NCBI RefSeq assembly: GCF_023856365.1
Contig: NC_064551.1
Location: 1,940,501 to 2,004,500, forward strand
DNA: 64,000 nucleotides
Origin: Brienomyrus brachyistius
Taxonomy: Eukaryota; Chordata; Actinopteri; Osteoglossiformes; Mormyridae
Direction of reading: 5' to 3'
Made by a program: the position numbers and the translations under genes. The notes below the pieces were generated by a model that worked only from the letters and a program-made list of their open reading frames with translations, searched no databases and was not told where the DNA came from. This document shows positions 1 through 12,576 of the stretch, in pieces; position 1 is the stretch's first letter, and the number at the start of each line of letters is the position of its first letter.

Positions 1-141
1 TATCTTGGTGTTGCCTTAGTAACAAGAAAAAAAACCACCAAGAAAAAAACTATGCAAAATATAACAAACGCTACTAAAAGTGTTTCAGAAAGCCATTGAC
101 CGGCTAAATGACACAAAAACAGGCTGGTCTTGGAGGCTGCT

Positions 142-147
142 TTTATT
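142..147 (-). terminator. COX7A2 polyadenylation signal AATAAA
   Basis: A canonical AATAAA on the minus strand lies about 140 bp downstream of the COX7A2 stop codon (TGA at 286-288). It implies a short 3' UTR ending near position 120-130. A second AATAAA-like motif is not needed. Confidence 0.6.
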
Positions 148-285
148 GTTTGCAGTTTAATACAGTACAATCAATAAATATTGATCCCAATCACATTAAC
201 TGCCAGTATGAGGACAAAATTAATTCCCTGATAAAGATAGTTTACATCTGAAAATGGTGGTTTGAAACAGCGGTGAACGTGAAAT

Positions 286-2506
286 TCAGTCCTTCTTGGG
301 AAAAGAAGCAGATACCAATTCATATATGACATAGCCAGTACCTGTGGAAGACAAGGGGACCCAAGGATTGCAAGTGAGCAAAAGTGAAGTATGATCTTAC
401 AAACTCTGCTGCAAACGTTTAGCTTAAAATGCAGCAGGAGCAGAAATATGAAAGTGCCAATGATCTGAATATCCGAGTGAAATGCACTGCACCTACCAAG
501 CACAGTGAGAGCCATCGTGAACCGGTACAGGAGAGCGTCACCAGAGCCTCCCTTCAAGTGGATGGGTATGCCATTGTCCTCCTGCAGAGGCGGAGAGTGA
601 GGATTACACAGACGCTGTGGGAAGACGCCGACCGCTTTGTGCGCACAGGAAGTGGCTTGTTAATGTAAGAGGCCATGAGTGATTCCTCATGACACATACA
701 GAGCAGGATGTGTGTGGTGTCTGCTACACACATGCACTTCCACTGTATGCATTAAAGAATATTCCTAAAAAGGAACCGGCAAGGTTTAGGCATTAACACT
801 GCGTACGGTAAAGACCTGTGGTTTTAAAGGACGTCTGGTCTACATGCTCATTTCATTTGCCACACACCTGCGTTTGCTACAAAGCAAAAAGCACCAAACG
901 GTGGATGGGAAGGGTGGATATATTAACCCTAACCCTGGTTTTAACTCCTTCAGTACCAGGATAAGTCAGGGACTGCTAGAGGTCCTTGATCCATTCGTGC
1001 GTCTACGTAAATGTAACAACGTACAAAAGACAGCCTGCAATATCATTGGAAGAAAAGCTACCTGAAAAGAACTGACACTACCAGGAAATAAAAATCATTT
1101 TGTTATTGTGGAATTAGCAAAGCCCTCAAGCCACAGCTACTCAGCAGCAACCATTTCGTTTCTCGTGCTCCATGCACAGCAATTAGTTTTCATAGTTCCA
1201 GCCCAAGCTACACCTATTAAGTTCAATGGAAGACATACTTATCTGTCAGCCTATAACAAGGAAGAGAGGTTTTCATGAGACCACAGACCACACGTACAAA
1301 CCTTTATCTCATGCTACTCATCACAGCAAATTTGCTACATTTTACCCCTCAGCCAGACAGTCTGAGACCAGTCCTGAAATCTATCACAGATCGGGTCAGC
1401 AGGTCCCTTTAGGGCACCTTCAGAGTATCCCCTGTTGCGGATGCAGTTACCACCTCAGTGTCGGTCCACAGGAGTGATATTCCAGAAAGATCGCCAAAGT
1501 CCTGCCGACTGGGCAGCCGGGAGAAGCGCAGGCCCAAGTCCCCCCATATACCCTGCTGCACCCCCACTCACCTGGAACATTTTCTGCTTCTCAGGCACCT
1601 TGTTCACCTGCCTCCGGGCACTGCTGCTGATTGCCCGGCGAGAGATTTGCTGGATTGCCTGGGCAGAGAATTAGGCCGGAAGACAAATCATCATGATCAA
1701 TTTCTCCCACAAACACATCCTAGGCCTGTAGCAGCTAACCACACTAATTTCACGTTCTCTGCTCGAAAATACAACGGTGATAACACTAACTTAAAATGTA
1801 CATCCTAACAACCCAATATAAACGCATCTAACTTGACGCTGACCCTCACAATCTATTATTTTGTAAGAAAATGCCATAATGCCGATACCTCCCTACTACA
1901 CCAGAAAAACTATGACAAGACTATAGAGGGCAACGTAATAAAAGTACGTTTAAAATTTAAAGTTCTTCAAGAATAATTTGCACTTGCAGTTTTATTTTCC
2001 CAGCACAAGTTCGCCTATTGAATATTCGTGGGTGCAATATAGGAAGTTCGTTTCTAAGCAAATGTAACTCTCTATGCACTCACAGCATTTGGCGTTAACG
2101 TCTGTAAAAGGTCTCTTTCCAAGACATTTAAGTCAAAAGTTAGATCGTCCGTAGCATAGCTAGCGTTGCTAATGCCCTTCGTAATTAGAAGGCAAAGCTA
2201 AGACAGTCGCGCTAAAATATAATTCCCCAATTTGCCCCACTGCGTTTTATCAATGTGAGGAATTCAACTTTAGCTCACCGTTAAACCTTAAAGTGCCTTA
2301 CAACCGAGACAAATATTACGAAATTAGACCGCAAATGACCGGCCTGGATCTGACACTGACCGCCATGTCAGTTAATTCGCAGCCATAATCATATTAGGTA
2401 TCATATATGAGTAGCAAGTCCCTTTAATCTAAATGTTAATGGTTAGGAATGAATATTCAGTAGTTTTTAAGTCAAAAATTGCAATTACCTGAATATGTCT
2501 GAACAT
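286..2506 (-). CDS. COX7A2: Cytochrome c oxidase subunit 7A2, mitochondrial (four coding exons)
   Basis: Nuclear-encoded subunit VIIa (liver type) of respiratory complex IV, acting in the inner mitochondrial membrane. Coding exons in transcript order: 2489-2506, 1572-1658, 497-581, 286-341. Each junction is GT-AG and the phases agree (0, 0, 1), giving 81 aa against 83 in human. The start is MFRHIQ, followed by an Arg/Ser-rich presequence (ISRRAISSSARRQ). The mature part opens with VPEKQKMFQ, continues with LKGGSGDALLYRFTMALTVLG, which runs into the single membrane helix, and ends in SASFPKKD. The FPKK tail fits COX7A2 rather than COX7A2L. The first coding exon is only 18 bp, so simple ORF searches miss it; it was chosen because its ATG, donor (CAG|GTAATT) and phase fit exactly. 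It lies in tandem with TMEM30A, as in human. Confidence 0.95.
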
Positions 2507-2795
2507 CCTGACTGGGGTAGCGCTTCGTAGGTGAAACACAAGGGCACTGCAACTTTCAAGTAATAGATGTCGGTGCGTATCTTCTTCTGTGGTGTTTGAG
2601 AAGGTGCGTGCAGAGGACCTCTGCCACCTGCTGTCTGGGAGGGGAACTACAAGCCCTTTCGATTTTAAAGTTTCCTTATTTCTGTATAGTTAGACACTAA
2701 TAAGAATTCATGCTTTTTTGGGGGCCGCGTACCTCAGCACTGGCCACTTTTGCCCTATAACTATTTCATGATTTAATATGAATTTGTGAATCTAC

Positions 2796-3359
2796 GGAGC
2801 CCCTAAGAAGTCAGGGTGGGAAAATATTTCTTGAAGCCCTTCCAATAATAACAGTATTGTGTAAGTTTGAAGTAAAAAATGTAGAATTAATCGACTAATT
2901 AGTATAAACCTAAACGATACAGACATGTTCCGTAAAGTGTGCCATAGGCATTAAACTACAGGGGACAATGTACACCATGTAACTTTCATAGGCCTGTTAT
3001 GTTTTATACGTATTTATTAATAACTATACTGCGTTCGTTCGCCGACAGTGAGTTTAAGCAAGAAGCTGTTGAACGCGATGTGCGCGCACAAACATTGACA
3101 GCTGTCTTGCTTATATTTAGTCAGTGGCAGCGAATACACAGTGCAATTATTAATTAATGCGTATAAAAACAAACACGTAATATTAAAGTTACATGGTGTA
3201 GATTGTCCCCCACAGTTTAATGTTTACAGCACACTTTACGGGACACATCCGTATTATTTAGGTTTATCCATGCCGTCACATTGCAGCAAGTAGGCAAGTG
3301 CAGTAGGATTGCAAAACTACTTTTAAAATATTTTCCCACGCTGACCTCTTAGGGGCTCC
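2796..3359. mobile_element. Fold-back (palindromic) MITE-like element, about 564 bp
   Basis: Almost the whole segment is an imperfect inverted repeat. The ends match as GGAGCCCCTAAGA with GTGGGAAAATATT just inside (2796-2833 against 3323-3359). Blocks further in match as CCGTAAAGTGTGC (about 2930-2943 against 3227-3240) and ACACCATGTAACTTT (about 2972-2990 against 3187-3202). The innermost arms (TTTATACG, then AGTGAG/GCAAG stretches) converge on TGTGCGCGCACA at 3079-3090. The arms have clearly diverged. No coding capacity and no clear target-site duplication were seen, so the superfamily is unassigned. It sits between COX7A2 and TMEM30A. Confidence 0.7.
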
Positions 3360-4854
3360 TTATGAATCAGCTTTAAATGTCAGAAAATTTCCGCACAGTC
3401 CTTAACTTTGCGAACGGAACGGTAACTGGTTTTCGATCACAAAACTAAGCGCGGGTCGGTCCGTGACCCCCAGACCATCTGTGTGGGCAGAGCCGTACAG
3501 CACAGAGATAATAAGGTGGTCATCGGGGGCGATAAGTCATACAGGCCTCACTCAGTAACTGTCCCAGGCTGGTAATTCCTGTTTGACCCTTTGTTTGGTA
3601 AAGATTTTGACTTAATTAAAAACACATTAACTGCTTCATTTAATGGCCATCACACAAAGCGGTATTGAGTTAAATATAATTTCATAGTCTAGCATTTTAT
3701 TGATTTGTCCAAAAATTCTTAAACTTTTATCAATACCACGCCAAGGTGGGTATGGATTATTATTGTCAAAAGTGTGTTAACTGGTTTGTTAGGAAAAACT
3801 CAAATCCTCCCAGCTGTTTATGACCCTGTAGGGGAAGTATCATCTAACACTTAAGGGTACTTGCAAATAAATGTGAGATGTATTGCTGCAAACGATGAAC
3901 AATCCAGAAACATTAGTATTAGTCAATGTGTCATTTTCGCATCAAAAAATCATTTTAAATTTTACACAACTAAAAATGACACAAAGTAGACACCCAATGA
4001 CAGTCATTTTATTTGATAAAAATTAAACAATTTGGTTTTGAAACATATTCAATCACAGAGGATATCAAAAAATAAGACCACAAAAGTTTAAATGAATTTA
4101 AAGTGCAAAATATGATTTTTTAAAATAAATACTTCTCCTAAACATGTAAGAGAAAAAAATGAAACCATATTTTGTAAGTATTCCTCCAAAGCAACTAATA
4201 AGGCTATAGAATTTCAATTGTTTTGGTCCATTTGGGCAAACAAAAAAAAAACTCATATAAACAGTACTCGAATCTCAAGAATCAACTTACTCTTGCTTGT
4301 ATGAGTAACTCATATCAGTAATAAAATACATTAGCTTTAAGATCTAGTATTATGTACTGAATAACTTTCTGACATAACCTTTCTTCATCACAATAGGAAA
4401 TTTCTCACTTTTTTTTTTTTACACACACCACACAGTCACACAGTGGAATAAAGGCAAACCCGCAGGAACCAAAAGTGGTTAGTAAATGAAAATCTGACAT
4501 ACATTCATCCAGCAGAACACATGCAAAGTAACAAGCGGTACTCTAGTTTGACAACATGACAAGTGAACTGATAATCTGCCACAAGTTACCGAATTGGCAA
4601 TCCACACCTCAGGTTGACGGAAACAAGTCACACAAATAAAACTTATCAAGATGCAAATGAACCAAGATTACATATCAAATAAATGGCTATTTTTTCATTC
4701 TATAATAAATAGCAGATGCTCAGTTTGCCGAGACTAATATGTGAGGTCCATTTTTGCAACGTCTGCCTTTCCTCAGGCAGATTCAACTCTAAAGGAAAGA
4801 CATCCCATCACGGAGAGGATCCATGTGGTCTCTGCGCTGCTCTCCCCCGCGAGC
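3360..4854 (-). other. TMEM30A 3' UTR and downstream flank
   Basis: AT-rich non-coding sequence downstream of the TMEM30A stop. Minus-strand AATAAA hexamers at 4008-4013 and 3696-3701 are candidate polyadenylation signals, implying a 3' UTR of roughly 0.85-1.15 kb; the end used cannot be decided from sequence. A 10-12 T run and CACA repeats lie near 4410-4440. No gene was recognised. Confidence 0.45.
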
Positions 4855-7800
4855 TTAGCTGCTGATGTCAGCGTTGTTGCTGCGGCTGCCATACTTGTGG
4901 TGAATGATGAGAAGCACCACACCCAGGAAGAAGCAGACCGAGCCCACGGTGATGTAGGCGATGCCCAGGAAGGGATTCTTGCCACCCATCCAGGAAATCG
5001 TGCTCAAGATCATACGCTTGCGGCCCTCGAAGCTGCGCACGGGGTAATCTGAAGACGGCGACGCTCAGGGAAACGACAGAAATGCGTGAAACAAGAGCTG
5101 GAATTTCTAGGACAGTTTGGATTCCCCCCCCCCCCCCAAATTCAGAAATCTATATTCAACAACTTTAGACAAGACCGTGTAACAACCTACAAATGTTAAA
5201 TGTCTAATTTGCCATATCACCTAACAGGCCCTTTTCAGTTGATGTTGCTATATTCACTGTCTACTAAGCCTTTTTACTTTTCTTCCTGATACTGTTTATT
5301 AAGCAGATTGTTTAAAATCCAGTGGCAAACTATTGCTGCTGGCACTTAGCACTCAAGCACAGTGAAATGGATGGATATAAATAGGGTTTTATACATTGCC
5401 CTGCAGTGCTTTAAGACTCCGCAAAACAGAACCTATTATTTTCCTTCTTGTTTTGCTTCTCACTTAAAAGGATACTGTACGTGACCAATAAGGTGTAATT
5501 GCCCCGAGGCAGAGTAGGGGTGGCGTCCCCCTGCTTCTCAATGATGCGGTAGAGCTTGCGGAAGGTGGGCAGCGCCGCCGTGCGCATCCACACAATCAGA
5601 TCCTCGTTGATGAAGCCGTTGTTGTCGGGGTCGCTATCCAGCTGATAGACGTACTTCTGCCAGTTGACAGGCTTTGTGGTACCTGCAGGCAAAAGCTCAA
5701 GGTCAGGCCACAAGGGCAAGAAATCAAAGCGAGGGAAATCACGAGGACGTTCACTCGCCCTTGGGTTCGTTTGACGGAGTAGTTAAAGTAGGACCTTGAA
5801 AAACAGCAGAGAGATTGGAGCCGTCTCCCACTGGGTTTCGGAATTTCACATGCTTGTCTGTCCACCAAGCGATGCCCGTCTTAACCAATTTAATCAGTGT
5901 CTTCGTTCCATTAGGGTCATTGTAATACAACTCCAAAGTATCTGCAACATTAAGGGAAAGAAGTTCTGCATCAGCTCCGGAACACAGGATACACTGAGAG
6001 CACCGGTGATCCCATTTGACGTCTAATGTTATATATGAATATATCTGACCATTAAACAGGCTGTTGGCAATGGCCCCACAGGGAGCTATAGGGAGGCCGT
6101 CATTCATGCGGTATGGCTCACATTCCTTGCTAGGATCCTGTGAAAATCAAAGTGGACAAATCTGAGTACCAGTGACGAGTAACACATTTTCTACAAAACT
6201 TTACGGGATGCAAGAAATATTTTCCAAAACATGAAGCACATCTGCCAAGATTTTGAAAAGATTTGCAGACACAGTTTAAAAGAGAAATAGGCCCACATGC
6301 TGGATCAAAGTGATATTTAGAGAGAGGCCATCGGGCAGTCCAGCAGGCAGTCCAGCAGGCAGTCCAGCAGGCAGTCCAGCGCTCGCCACATACCTTCAGA
6401 GCATTCAGGTTGCCATTCAGCTGGCTGTCATCCCTCGACTTCACGTAGCGACGGTGGTTCTGATAGTAGTTGGAAAGTCCGTAGTACATGAACACATTGC
6501 TCTGGGGAGAGAGCCAACAAGCTGCACACTGAACATCTCTTTTCAAAGCATAAACACCATATTAGCCTGAATATAAGGCAACCCGCCCAACCCACCTTTT
6601 TGGCAAGTATTTTTAGAAAAATTGTTTTTGGAATACCAAATCTTACCTTTATTAAAAATAATTTTATCTGACAAAATCGTATAATAAATTAACCAGGAAC
6701 CACAGCTTGAAGAGCAACCACAGTCAGTCGGATTACAAGTGTATTAAACAACAAACATCCCAAAAAACAAATGTAATATTTGGGGTGGGGTAGGTAATCA
6801 AACTTAAGAGTCCTCAACCCTTGAGGGTGCGGAATGTTTCCGATTCAGCAGACCCACACGAATAGGGTAAAAAAACATATTTCGGAGAAAGGCTGAGCCA
6901 TATTAATAAGTGATATGGCAGCTCTGTGAAAATGAACGTTACTCTCTTCATTTACGGCCACTATCAGTTTAATAGTAGCAGCGGGGGCACAGCCAGGCAC
7001 ACCAACCGTTTACACGACACTCAGGGATACGCGCTAAACACGTACATTACCAGGGCTGCCAGCTCTCACGCTTTTTGAGTCCCACGCTCACACGAGAAAT
7101 CTCACGGTAAATCTATTATAATGGTAAGTCAAAACACTCGTTACCGAGTATTGTATCTGGCACCATCTATTCCCTTTTTTTTTTAGACCCCGAATATAAG
7201 ATGACACCACTTTTTCCAATGGGGGGGGGGGACCTATCTTATATTCGAGTAAGCAAGAAACACTGATGCAAAAGAAATATCAAATATACACATTCAAAAT
7301 TTTAAGTTGCCAAATTCAAGGAAAATAATACGATGGAGCAGAAGCTATTCAGAGTTGGGGAAGTATCTTAAGGACGGACGAATTTAACGGCACACATTTA
7401 GGAGAAACAAAGGAATCTACTCTAATCCCGACTTGTGCTACAAAACACCACACCATTTATATAAACAGCTGCCTTAGCAATCTACTTTCAGACGTACAAC
7501 TCATCAGGGCTCAGTACTGACGCGGGTCATAATAGGCGAGGTGGACGTTCTGCGTGTTACACCGGTGGTGGCGGGGTTATCTGAAACCCCAAAACCCAGA
7601 GAACCTCCTGGTGCTAATCCTTCAGCAAATGCAAAATTTCAAAATAGCAATGTCACACTGTTCTTTATTACAAACACATATTCCACAGCTGTGTAAACTT
7701 ATTATTATTTTTTTTACAGTTTTCCCTTGTAGAATAGGACACCCGACAAATCTGCATTCTGTTAAGTGGTTCATTTGTTGTTGTCCCAATTAAAACAACA

Positions 7801-8752
7801 TTTCTTTTTTGTTTTAAATAAAAGCTAATTCAAGACATCAGCGTAACCACCTTCCTGCTATGAGTTTACCTCAAAGGGCTGATCCAGAGAGAAGGACACT
7901 GAACATCTACAGGGCTTTGTAGAGTTCCAGCTGTAGTTCTGAGAGCAGTTGAAACATGGACTTGACATGTCAACACCGGTATAATCGATCTGTAAAAGGG
8001 TCAAAGAGAGGGAGACGTTTCAGAAACGATAGGGCCTACAGCCAGGGGTACATTCCGCATGCTAATGCTTTTAAGCGGCCTCCGAAGATCTAATACGAAA
8101 TACAAATATCTTAACAAATTTGTCATTTGAATAGAAAAGCAGTGGCACGGCATGACGTGCATTCACCACCCTGTGAACACAGGAATTAAGAATAGCAGGA
8201 ATGTTCTTGCCTCGGGAGCGAAGCCCAGTTTCCTGAATTTAAACCCAGTCAACAATAAGACACACCACTCCAGACCACATTAAAATAAGACAAGACAGAA
8301 ATTTCCATGTCCAGTGCCACAAAAAACGTAAATAAAATAAGTAAACACAGACAATTAGCATTGCATATATCCCTTAAGCAATCAACAGGTGATAATTCAT
8401 TTTAATCTACAGAACTAAATTTCTTTATATAACCAAGTATCAGTCATAAAAATGAAATGCTACAAAAAGAGGGAGCAGGAAATGAAAGGAGCGGGTTACC
8501 TACCTCGTACTCCTTGATGTTATTTGACGTTACATAGAGGCCAATGCCGATGGGGATGAATAGGAGCCCGATGATGAAGAAGGCAGGCAGCACCGTCCCC
8601 GCGGTCAGGATGGGCTGCCAGGCCGGCAGCCGCTGCTGCTTGAATGCAGTGTTGTCTGGCTTTCTACTTTTAGCGTTAACGCCGCCGCCGGGTCCCGGGG
8701 CTCCGGACTGATGCCCGTCTTCCTCTTTCGTTGAGTAGCTAGACGCCATCAT
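4855..8752 (-). CDS. TMEM30A: Cell cycle control protein 50A (P4-ATPase flippase beta subunit), seven coding exons
   Basis: CDC50A is the chaperone and non-catalytic subunit of P4-ATPase phospholipid flippases; it is needed for their ER exit and for moving phosphatidylserine and phosphatidylethanolamine to the cytosolic leaflet. Coding exons in transcript order: 8504-8752, 7870-7989, 6394-6501, 6050-6137, 5795-5941, 5476-5682, 4855-5048, with GT-AG borders and consistent phase, totalling 370 aa (human 361). Family landmarks are [20 protein letters not shown] leading into membrane segment 1, a Cys-rich ectodomain exon, [25 protein letters not shown] and [45 protein letters not shown], and the [16 protein letters not shown] block before membrane segment 2. 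Two ATGs open the frame (8750-8752 and 8747-8749). The frame stays open 60 bp further upstream but has no ATG there. Confidence 0.97.
6333..6380. repeat. 12-bp tandem repeat (GGCAGTCCAGCA)n, about 4 copies
   Basis: Four near-perfect direct copies lie in a TMEM30A intron, just 3' of the 6394-6501 exon's donor in gene orientation. The short frames crossing it are a by-product of the period being divisible by three. Confidence 0.85.
6569..7248. mobile_element. Possible non-autonomous DNA transposon with GAATATAAG inverted ends
   Basis: Both ends read inward as GAATATAAG followed by a C-rich stretch and then TTTTTGG or GGAAAAA (6569-6615 and, on the other strand, about 7205-7248). A second CTTATATTCGG copy lies just inside the right end at about 7183-7202. 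It lies within a TMEM30A intron. The interior is non-coding. The ends are diverged and no target-site duplication was established, so the call rests on the end similarity only. Confidence 0.4.
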
Positions 8753-8799
8753 GGCTACAACTACAACACAGCTGCCTGGCTGGCGCTTTAGCCAAATAG

Positions 8800-9070
8800 C
8801 TAACTTGCCCAAAACAACCTTAAACTGTCACAGAAATGCCCGATACTACGGCGACTCCGCTATACCGCGTAATACGCAGGAATAAATATTATATCGTTCT
8901 GGTAAATTGTTTTTTTGTTTTAAAGCGCCGGCTCGTTAACAAAAATAGAACAAGCCAGCTTGCTAACGCCACACTCCCCTAATAAACGGCTAAACATAGC
9001 CTAGCTATCCGGCAAGCCGACAAACGAGACGTGCGTGATGACGTCAATACGTCGGGGCGACGTGAAGTCG
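8800..9070 (-). promoter_or_regulatory. TMEM30A promoter region with perfect CRE
   Basis: Upstream of the TMEM30A start codon the sequence becomes locally CpG-bearing. It contains the perfect palindromic cAMP-response element TGACGTCA at 9039-9046, with further ACGTC and CGTC cores at about 9049-9065. This fits a TATA-less housekeeping promoter. The exact transcription start cannot be placed. Confidence 0.45.
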
Positions 9071-10246
9071 GAAATTTACCTGTTACTACCGCTGTTAGCA
9101 ATAACAGCGACAAAATGACAAGAAAAAATATTTCCATATTATCCATCATCATCATTAAAATAAAGAGCTGCAACAGGGAAATCCAGTAAAATACTTTATA
9201 TTTGTTACTGCAAGCAAGAAATATAAGGAACGAATAGTCCATACATTTTATACATTACAACAAATAAAATTGATTTTGAAATCTTTTAAAATCGGCAATA
9301 TCAATGTCTTTGTATAAATATTCCAGTCAAAACCACAGATTTTTAACGGGATTATAACCAAGCTAAAGGATATGAGGAAATATGGCAATTAGGCTTGATG
9401 TTCACCTGCCTGGATGTGAGACAAATAAAAAAAGACCTACGCTATAACCTGCACAAAACCTAGTGAAAAATAACATAATACCGATACTGGCAATTCAAAA
9501 TACACATTCTACCAACTGAATTACGATTTTCAGGCACAAAACAAATATTTGCCGGTACCATGGTTCAATGGTCTTTCAGGAAAGTTATGATATTTATAGT
9601 AAAAACCATGTATATAGTATGTATTTCAAATGTAGCTGGCAGTTTTATTTTGTAAATAAATACAGTTTTATTCAGTGCATGTTACACTTTTCTTTGGGAT
9701 TGTGCTCCTCCCTACTAAACTCTATTAACTTGAATATTTGACAGCAGCGCAGATGTTGTGTCCTTTTCCGAATCAGTACTCTTTGAGCTCAGCTAAGCTC
9801 AGTGCGCCGAATGCCCTTCGCGCCTCCCTTCTCTCTCATGGTGCCAGATTTTGGTACGTTTCAAAGACTCCCCCGCCACGCCAGAAAGCCCAGAGTCGGC
9901 GAGCCCTGAAGCCGGCCTCTCCGGCATCAGAGTGCTGACTCTCTGGCTTCGCCTGAAGGCCTTGAGTCTGGAGTCTGGATCCACGGCCTTTGGTCTGAAA
10001 GAAGATGTGCAGCGACGGGTGACAGCGTCATCTTGGTGGAACTTTCACATGGTGCACAATATTTTCTAGAAGATAAAAACAGATTTGAAGATGAAATGCT
10101 ATGGTAAAATGCACAATGCATCATTATTTTTCATATTCTATAACATCAATGAATATGACTGTATGCAGTGTGAATGGATAGATGGGAAAATATGGAGACA
10201 CCGTGTGACCTATCTCTTTCCATGCACATTACTGCAGCTGACATAA

Positions 10247-10303
10247 ATGATCGCTGTGTGAATGATCGCTGTGTGAATGATCACTGTGTGAATGATCGCT
10301 GTT
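10247..10303. repeat. 15-bp tandem repeat (TGAATGATCGCTGTG)n, about 4 copies
   Basis: Short direct array; one copy has A for G in the GATCGC core. Confidence 0.8.
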
Positions 10304-12556
10304 TCTATTAACTCCAGTTTCTTCATTCACATTCTACTCGGACAATCTAGTGCTTAGGAGTCCCAGAAACCATAATATCATGGTGTAAAAATGAACTTCA
10401 ACATTCTTTCTCATAAAGTATTCACTAGTATATTGTTAAAAAATCCACTTGACGGAGCTGTATAGCTGACACCGCAGACATTTAGAACCTGTTTACACTT
10501 GGTGTTAAAATGCGTCTTGGGAGATCGGATCAGACATCGGCAGCTGAGAGCCATCGCCGTTTACACCTGTGTTTACCAAGCATCTCCACGTTGTGTAGCT
10601 ACTTGGGCTACCTGTTTTCAGATTTCATTACTTTTGTTCAGATTTCATTAGTGCTGTCTGTTTGCGATCCAGTCGCCCAAGACACCAAGTCTAAACTGGG
10701 CCTTGTATTTCACAGGTCACAAATTATTTACTGCATGTTTTAATGTTTATTGCTCGCTTTCCATTTGTTGTTGTTCATTGTTTTGGTTACTTCCTACGTT
10801 TCCTTCTAAAACAATATTCTATTTACTGCTAGCATGATTTTGGGGAGCTATGGAATGAAGAGCAGAATCGTGTGAAACTGGCACGGGCTGGACTGGTGAC
10901 ACGTGTATTTATATAGTCTGACAGCATGGAGAGAAAATGATTGCTACCGTATCAGAGCATATTATGCAACAACCTCCACTGGCCAGTGTAACCGTATATT
11001 ATTACAGTGGGAACTTTTACTGTATTTCCATGATTTATAAATGTTACCCTCTGACAGAAAAGTATTCTTCCATATTCAGTTATAATAATTTTTTAAAAAT
11101 TCGGTAAATCTCTTGAGACAGAATTACAGATGCAATAGATTTAAACTCATTTTTGGAATCCTTCACTGTGAAACCTATGCAGTTTCATTTCATCTAATTC
11201 TTTTACTTTGCCTAAAACTCAGAACATTGCCATTATATTTAACTCCTACATATATACATAGTCTTATTCTTTTAATTAAATTGCTCCTTTATTTTCTGAA
11301 TGAAAAGATGAGAAAGTAGTTTTCAGAAGACATCTCTTGTAATCACACAAAATATAATTTGTATAATTCTAAATAATGCCCACATTTGAATACTGAAATA
11401 TGAGATACTTAGGCAAGAAGAGCTTTGGAACTTCACTTTTTCAGTTTTTTGATATAATGAAAATACATTATATGTTTATTATAACTTAATTGCCTTTTAG
11501 GACATGCCTTTAACCGAGCACATAAGCGTGCAAGCATGGATTTGTAAGGATGCTGTTCCAGTTTACAGCTGATCATTTGTAATTATCAAATATTCAGTAT
11601 CAAATATTAAGGCACAGTAAATTGCCCTGTTCATGTTAGGTGTATTGAACAGGCTTTCAGACAGCTTAGTTGTAAATCTTTTATTTACATATGTATTTAA
11701 CAAAAATGTCTACCCTACTATAACTTCATAGCCATTATAAATGTATGCACTGGAGTTTTTCCAGATGTGGAAGTTCCACTCTAGACCATAAGTATTCTTA
11801 CTATTAGTAAGCACTATTAGAAATGTTGCCCCATCATTAGGGGGGAGATAGTCACATTGTACTAATGAACATGATGACTGCAGTTTCTTTGCAGGGCTGG
11901 TACATGCAGTGATTGTACATGAAGTCATGGGGAAGACATCACACACAGAAAGAATCAGTAAATATAAGTATGCGCCTACCCCCAGCACAGGTGAGGGTTA
12001 ATAACAGCACAGGCTTGCCAGAGGCACAGGCAGAAGGCGCTCGCATAGACACAGGCATGCTGGAAGATATAATTAACGTCAGATGATACAAAACAGCAAA
12101 GATACCCGTGAAACATAACAAAGATTACTTTCGTGCTTGAAAATCCGTTTGCAGCTTAGGGACGGTGGTGTTTGGGTTTAGTAAGTTATACGAAGTTCAC
12201 AGGCTGCTCAGTCGCTGTGTGCAGGCTGGGTGCAGGATGGACCGTGTTTTTTAAGCATCCCGGTCTGCCATGCAGGTCGGTGGCAACTCTGTCATGCTGA
12301 GTGAAAGCCGTCTCCATGGCAGCGCCCCCCAAGGCTCTCAGCCCCTCCCACCCCCCAGCACTGGCAGAGGTGCCCCCTGCCGGCGTCTTCGGTCCAGCTG
12401 AGACTCTAGCTTTGTTGCCGTGGAGACACCCGGCCTGCCCAGAAGCGCTCTGCCTGGGGTCATACCTTTCGAAAGAGGGATGCGTGTGGATGCAGATGGA
12501 GGTGACTGCACGTCCTGCCTGTGCTGATCGGGGGAATGGGGGGGTGGAGTGGGGGC

Positions 12557-12576
12557 GGGGGGGGGGGGGGGGGGGG
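12557..12576. repeat. G homopolymer (20 nt)
   Basis: Uninterrupted run of 20 G within a longer G-rich tract (12533-12580). Confidence 0.9.
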
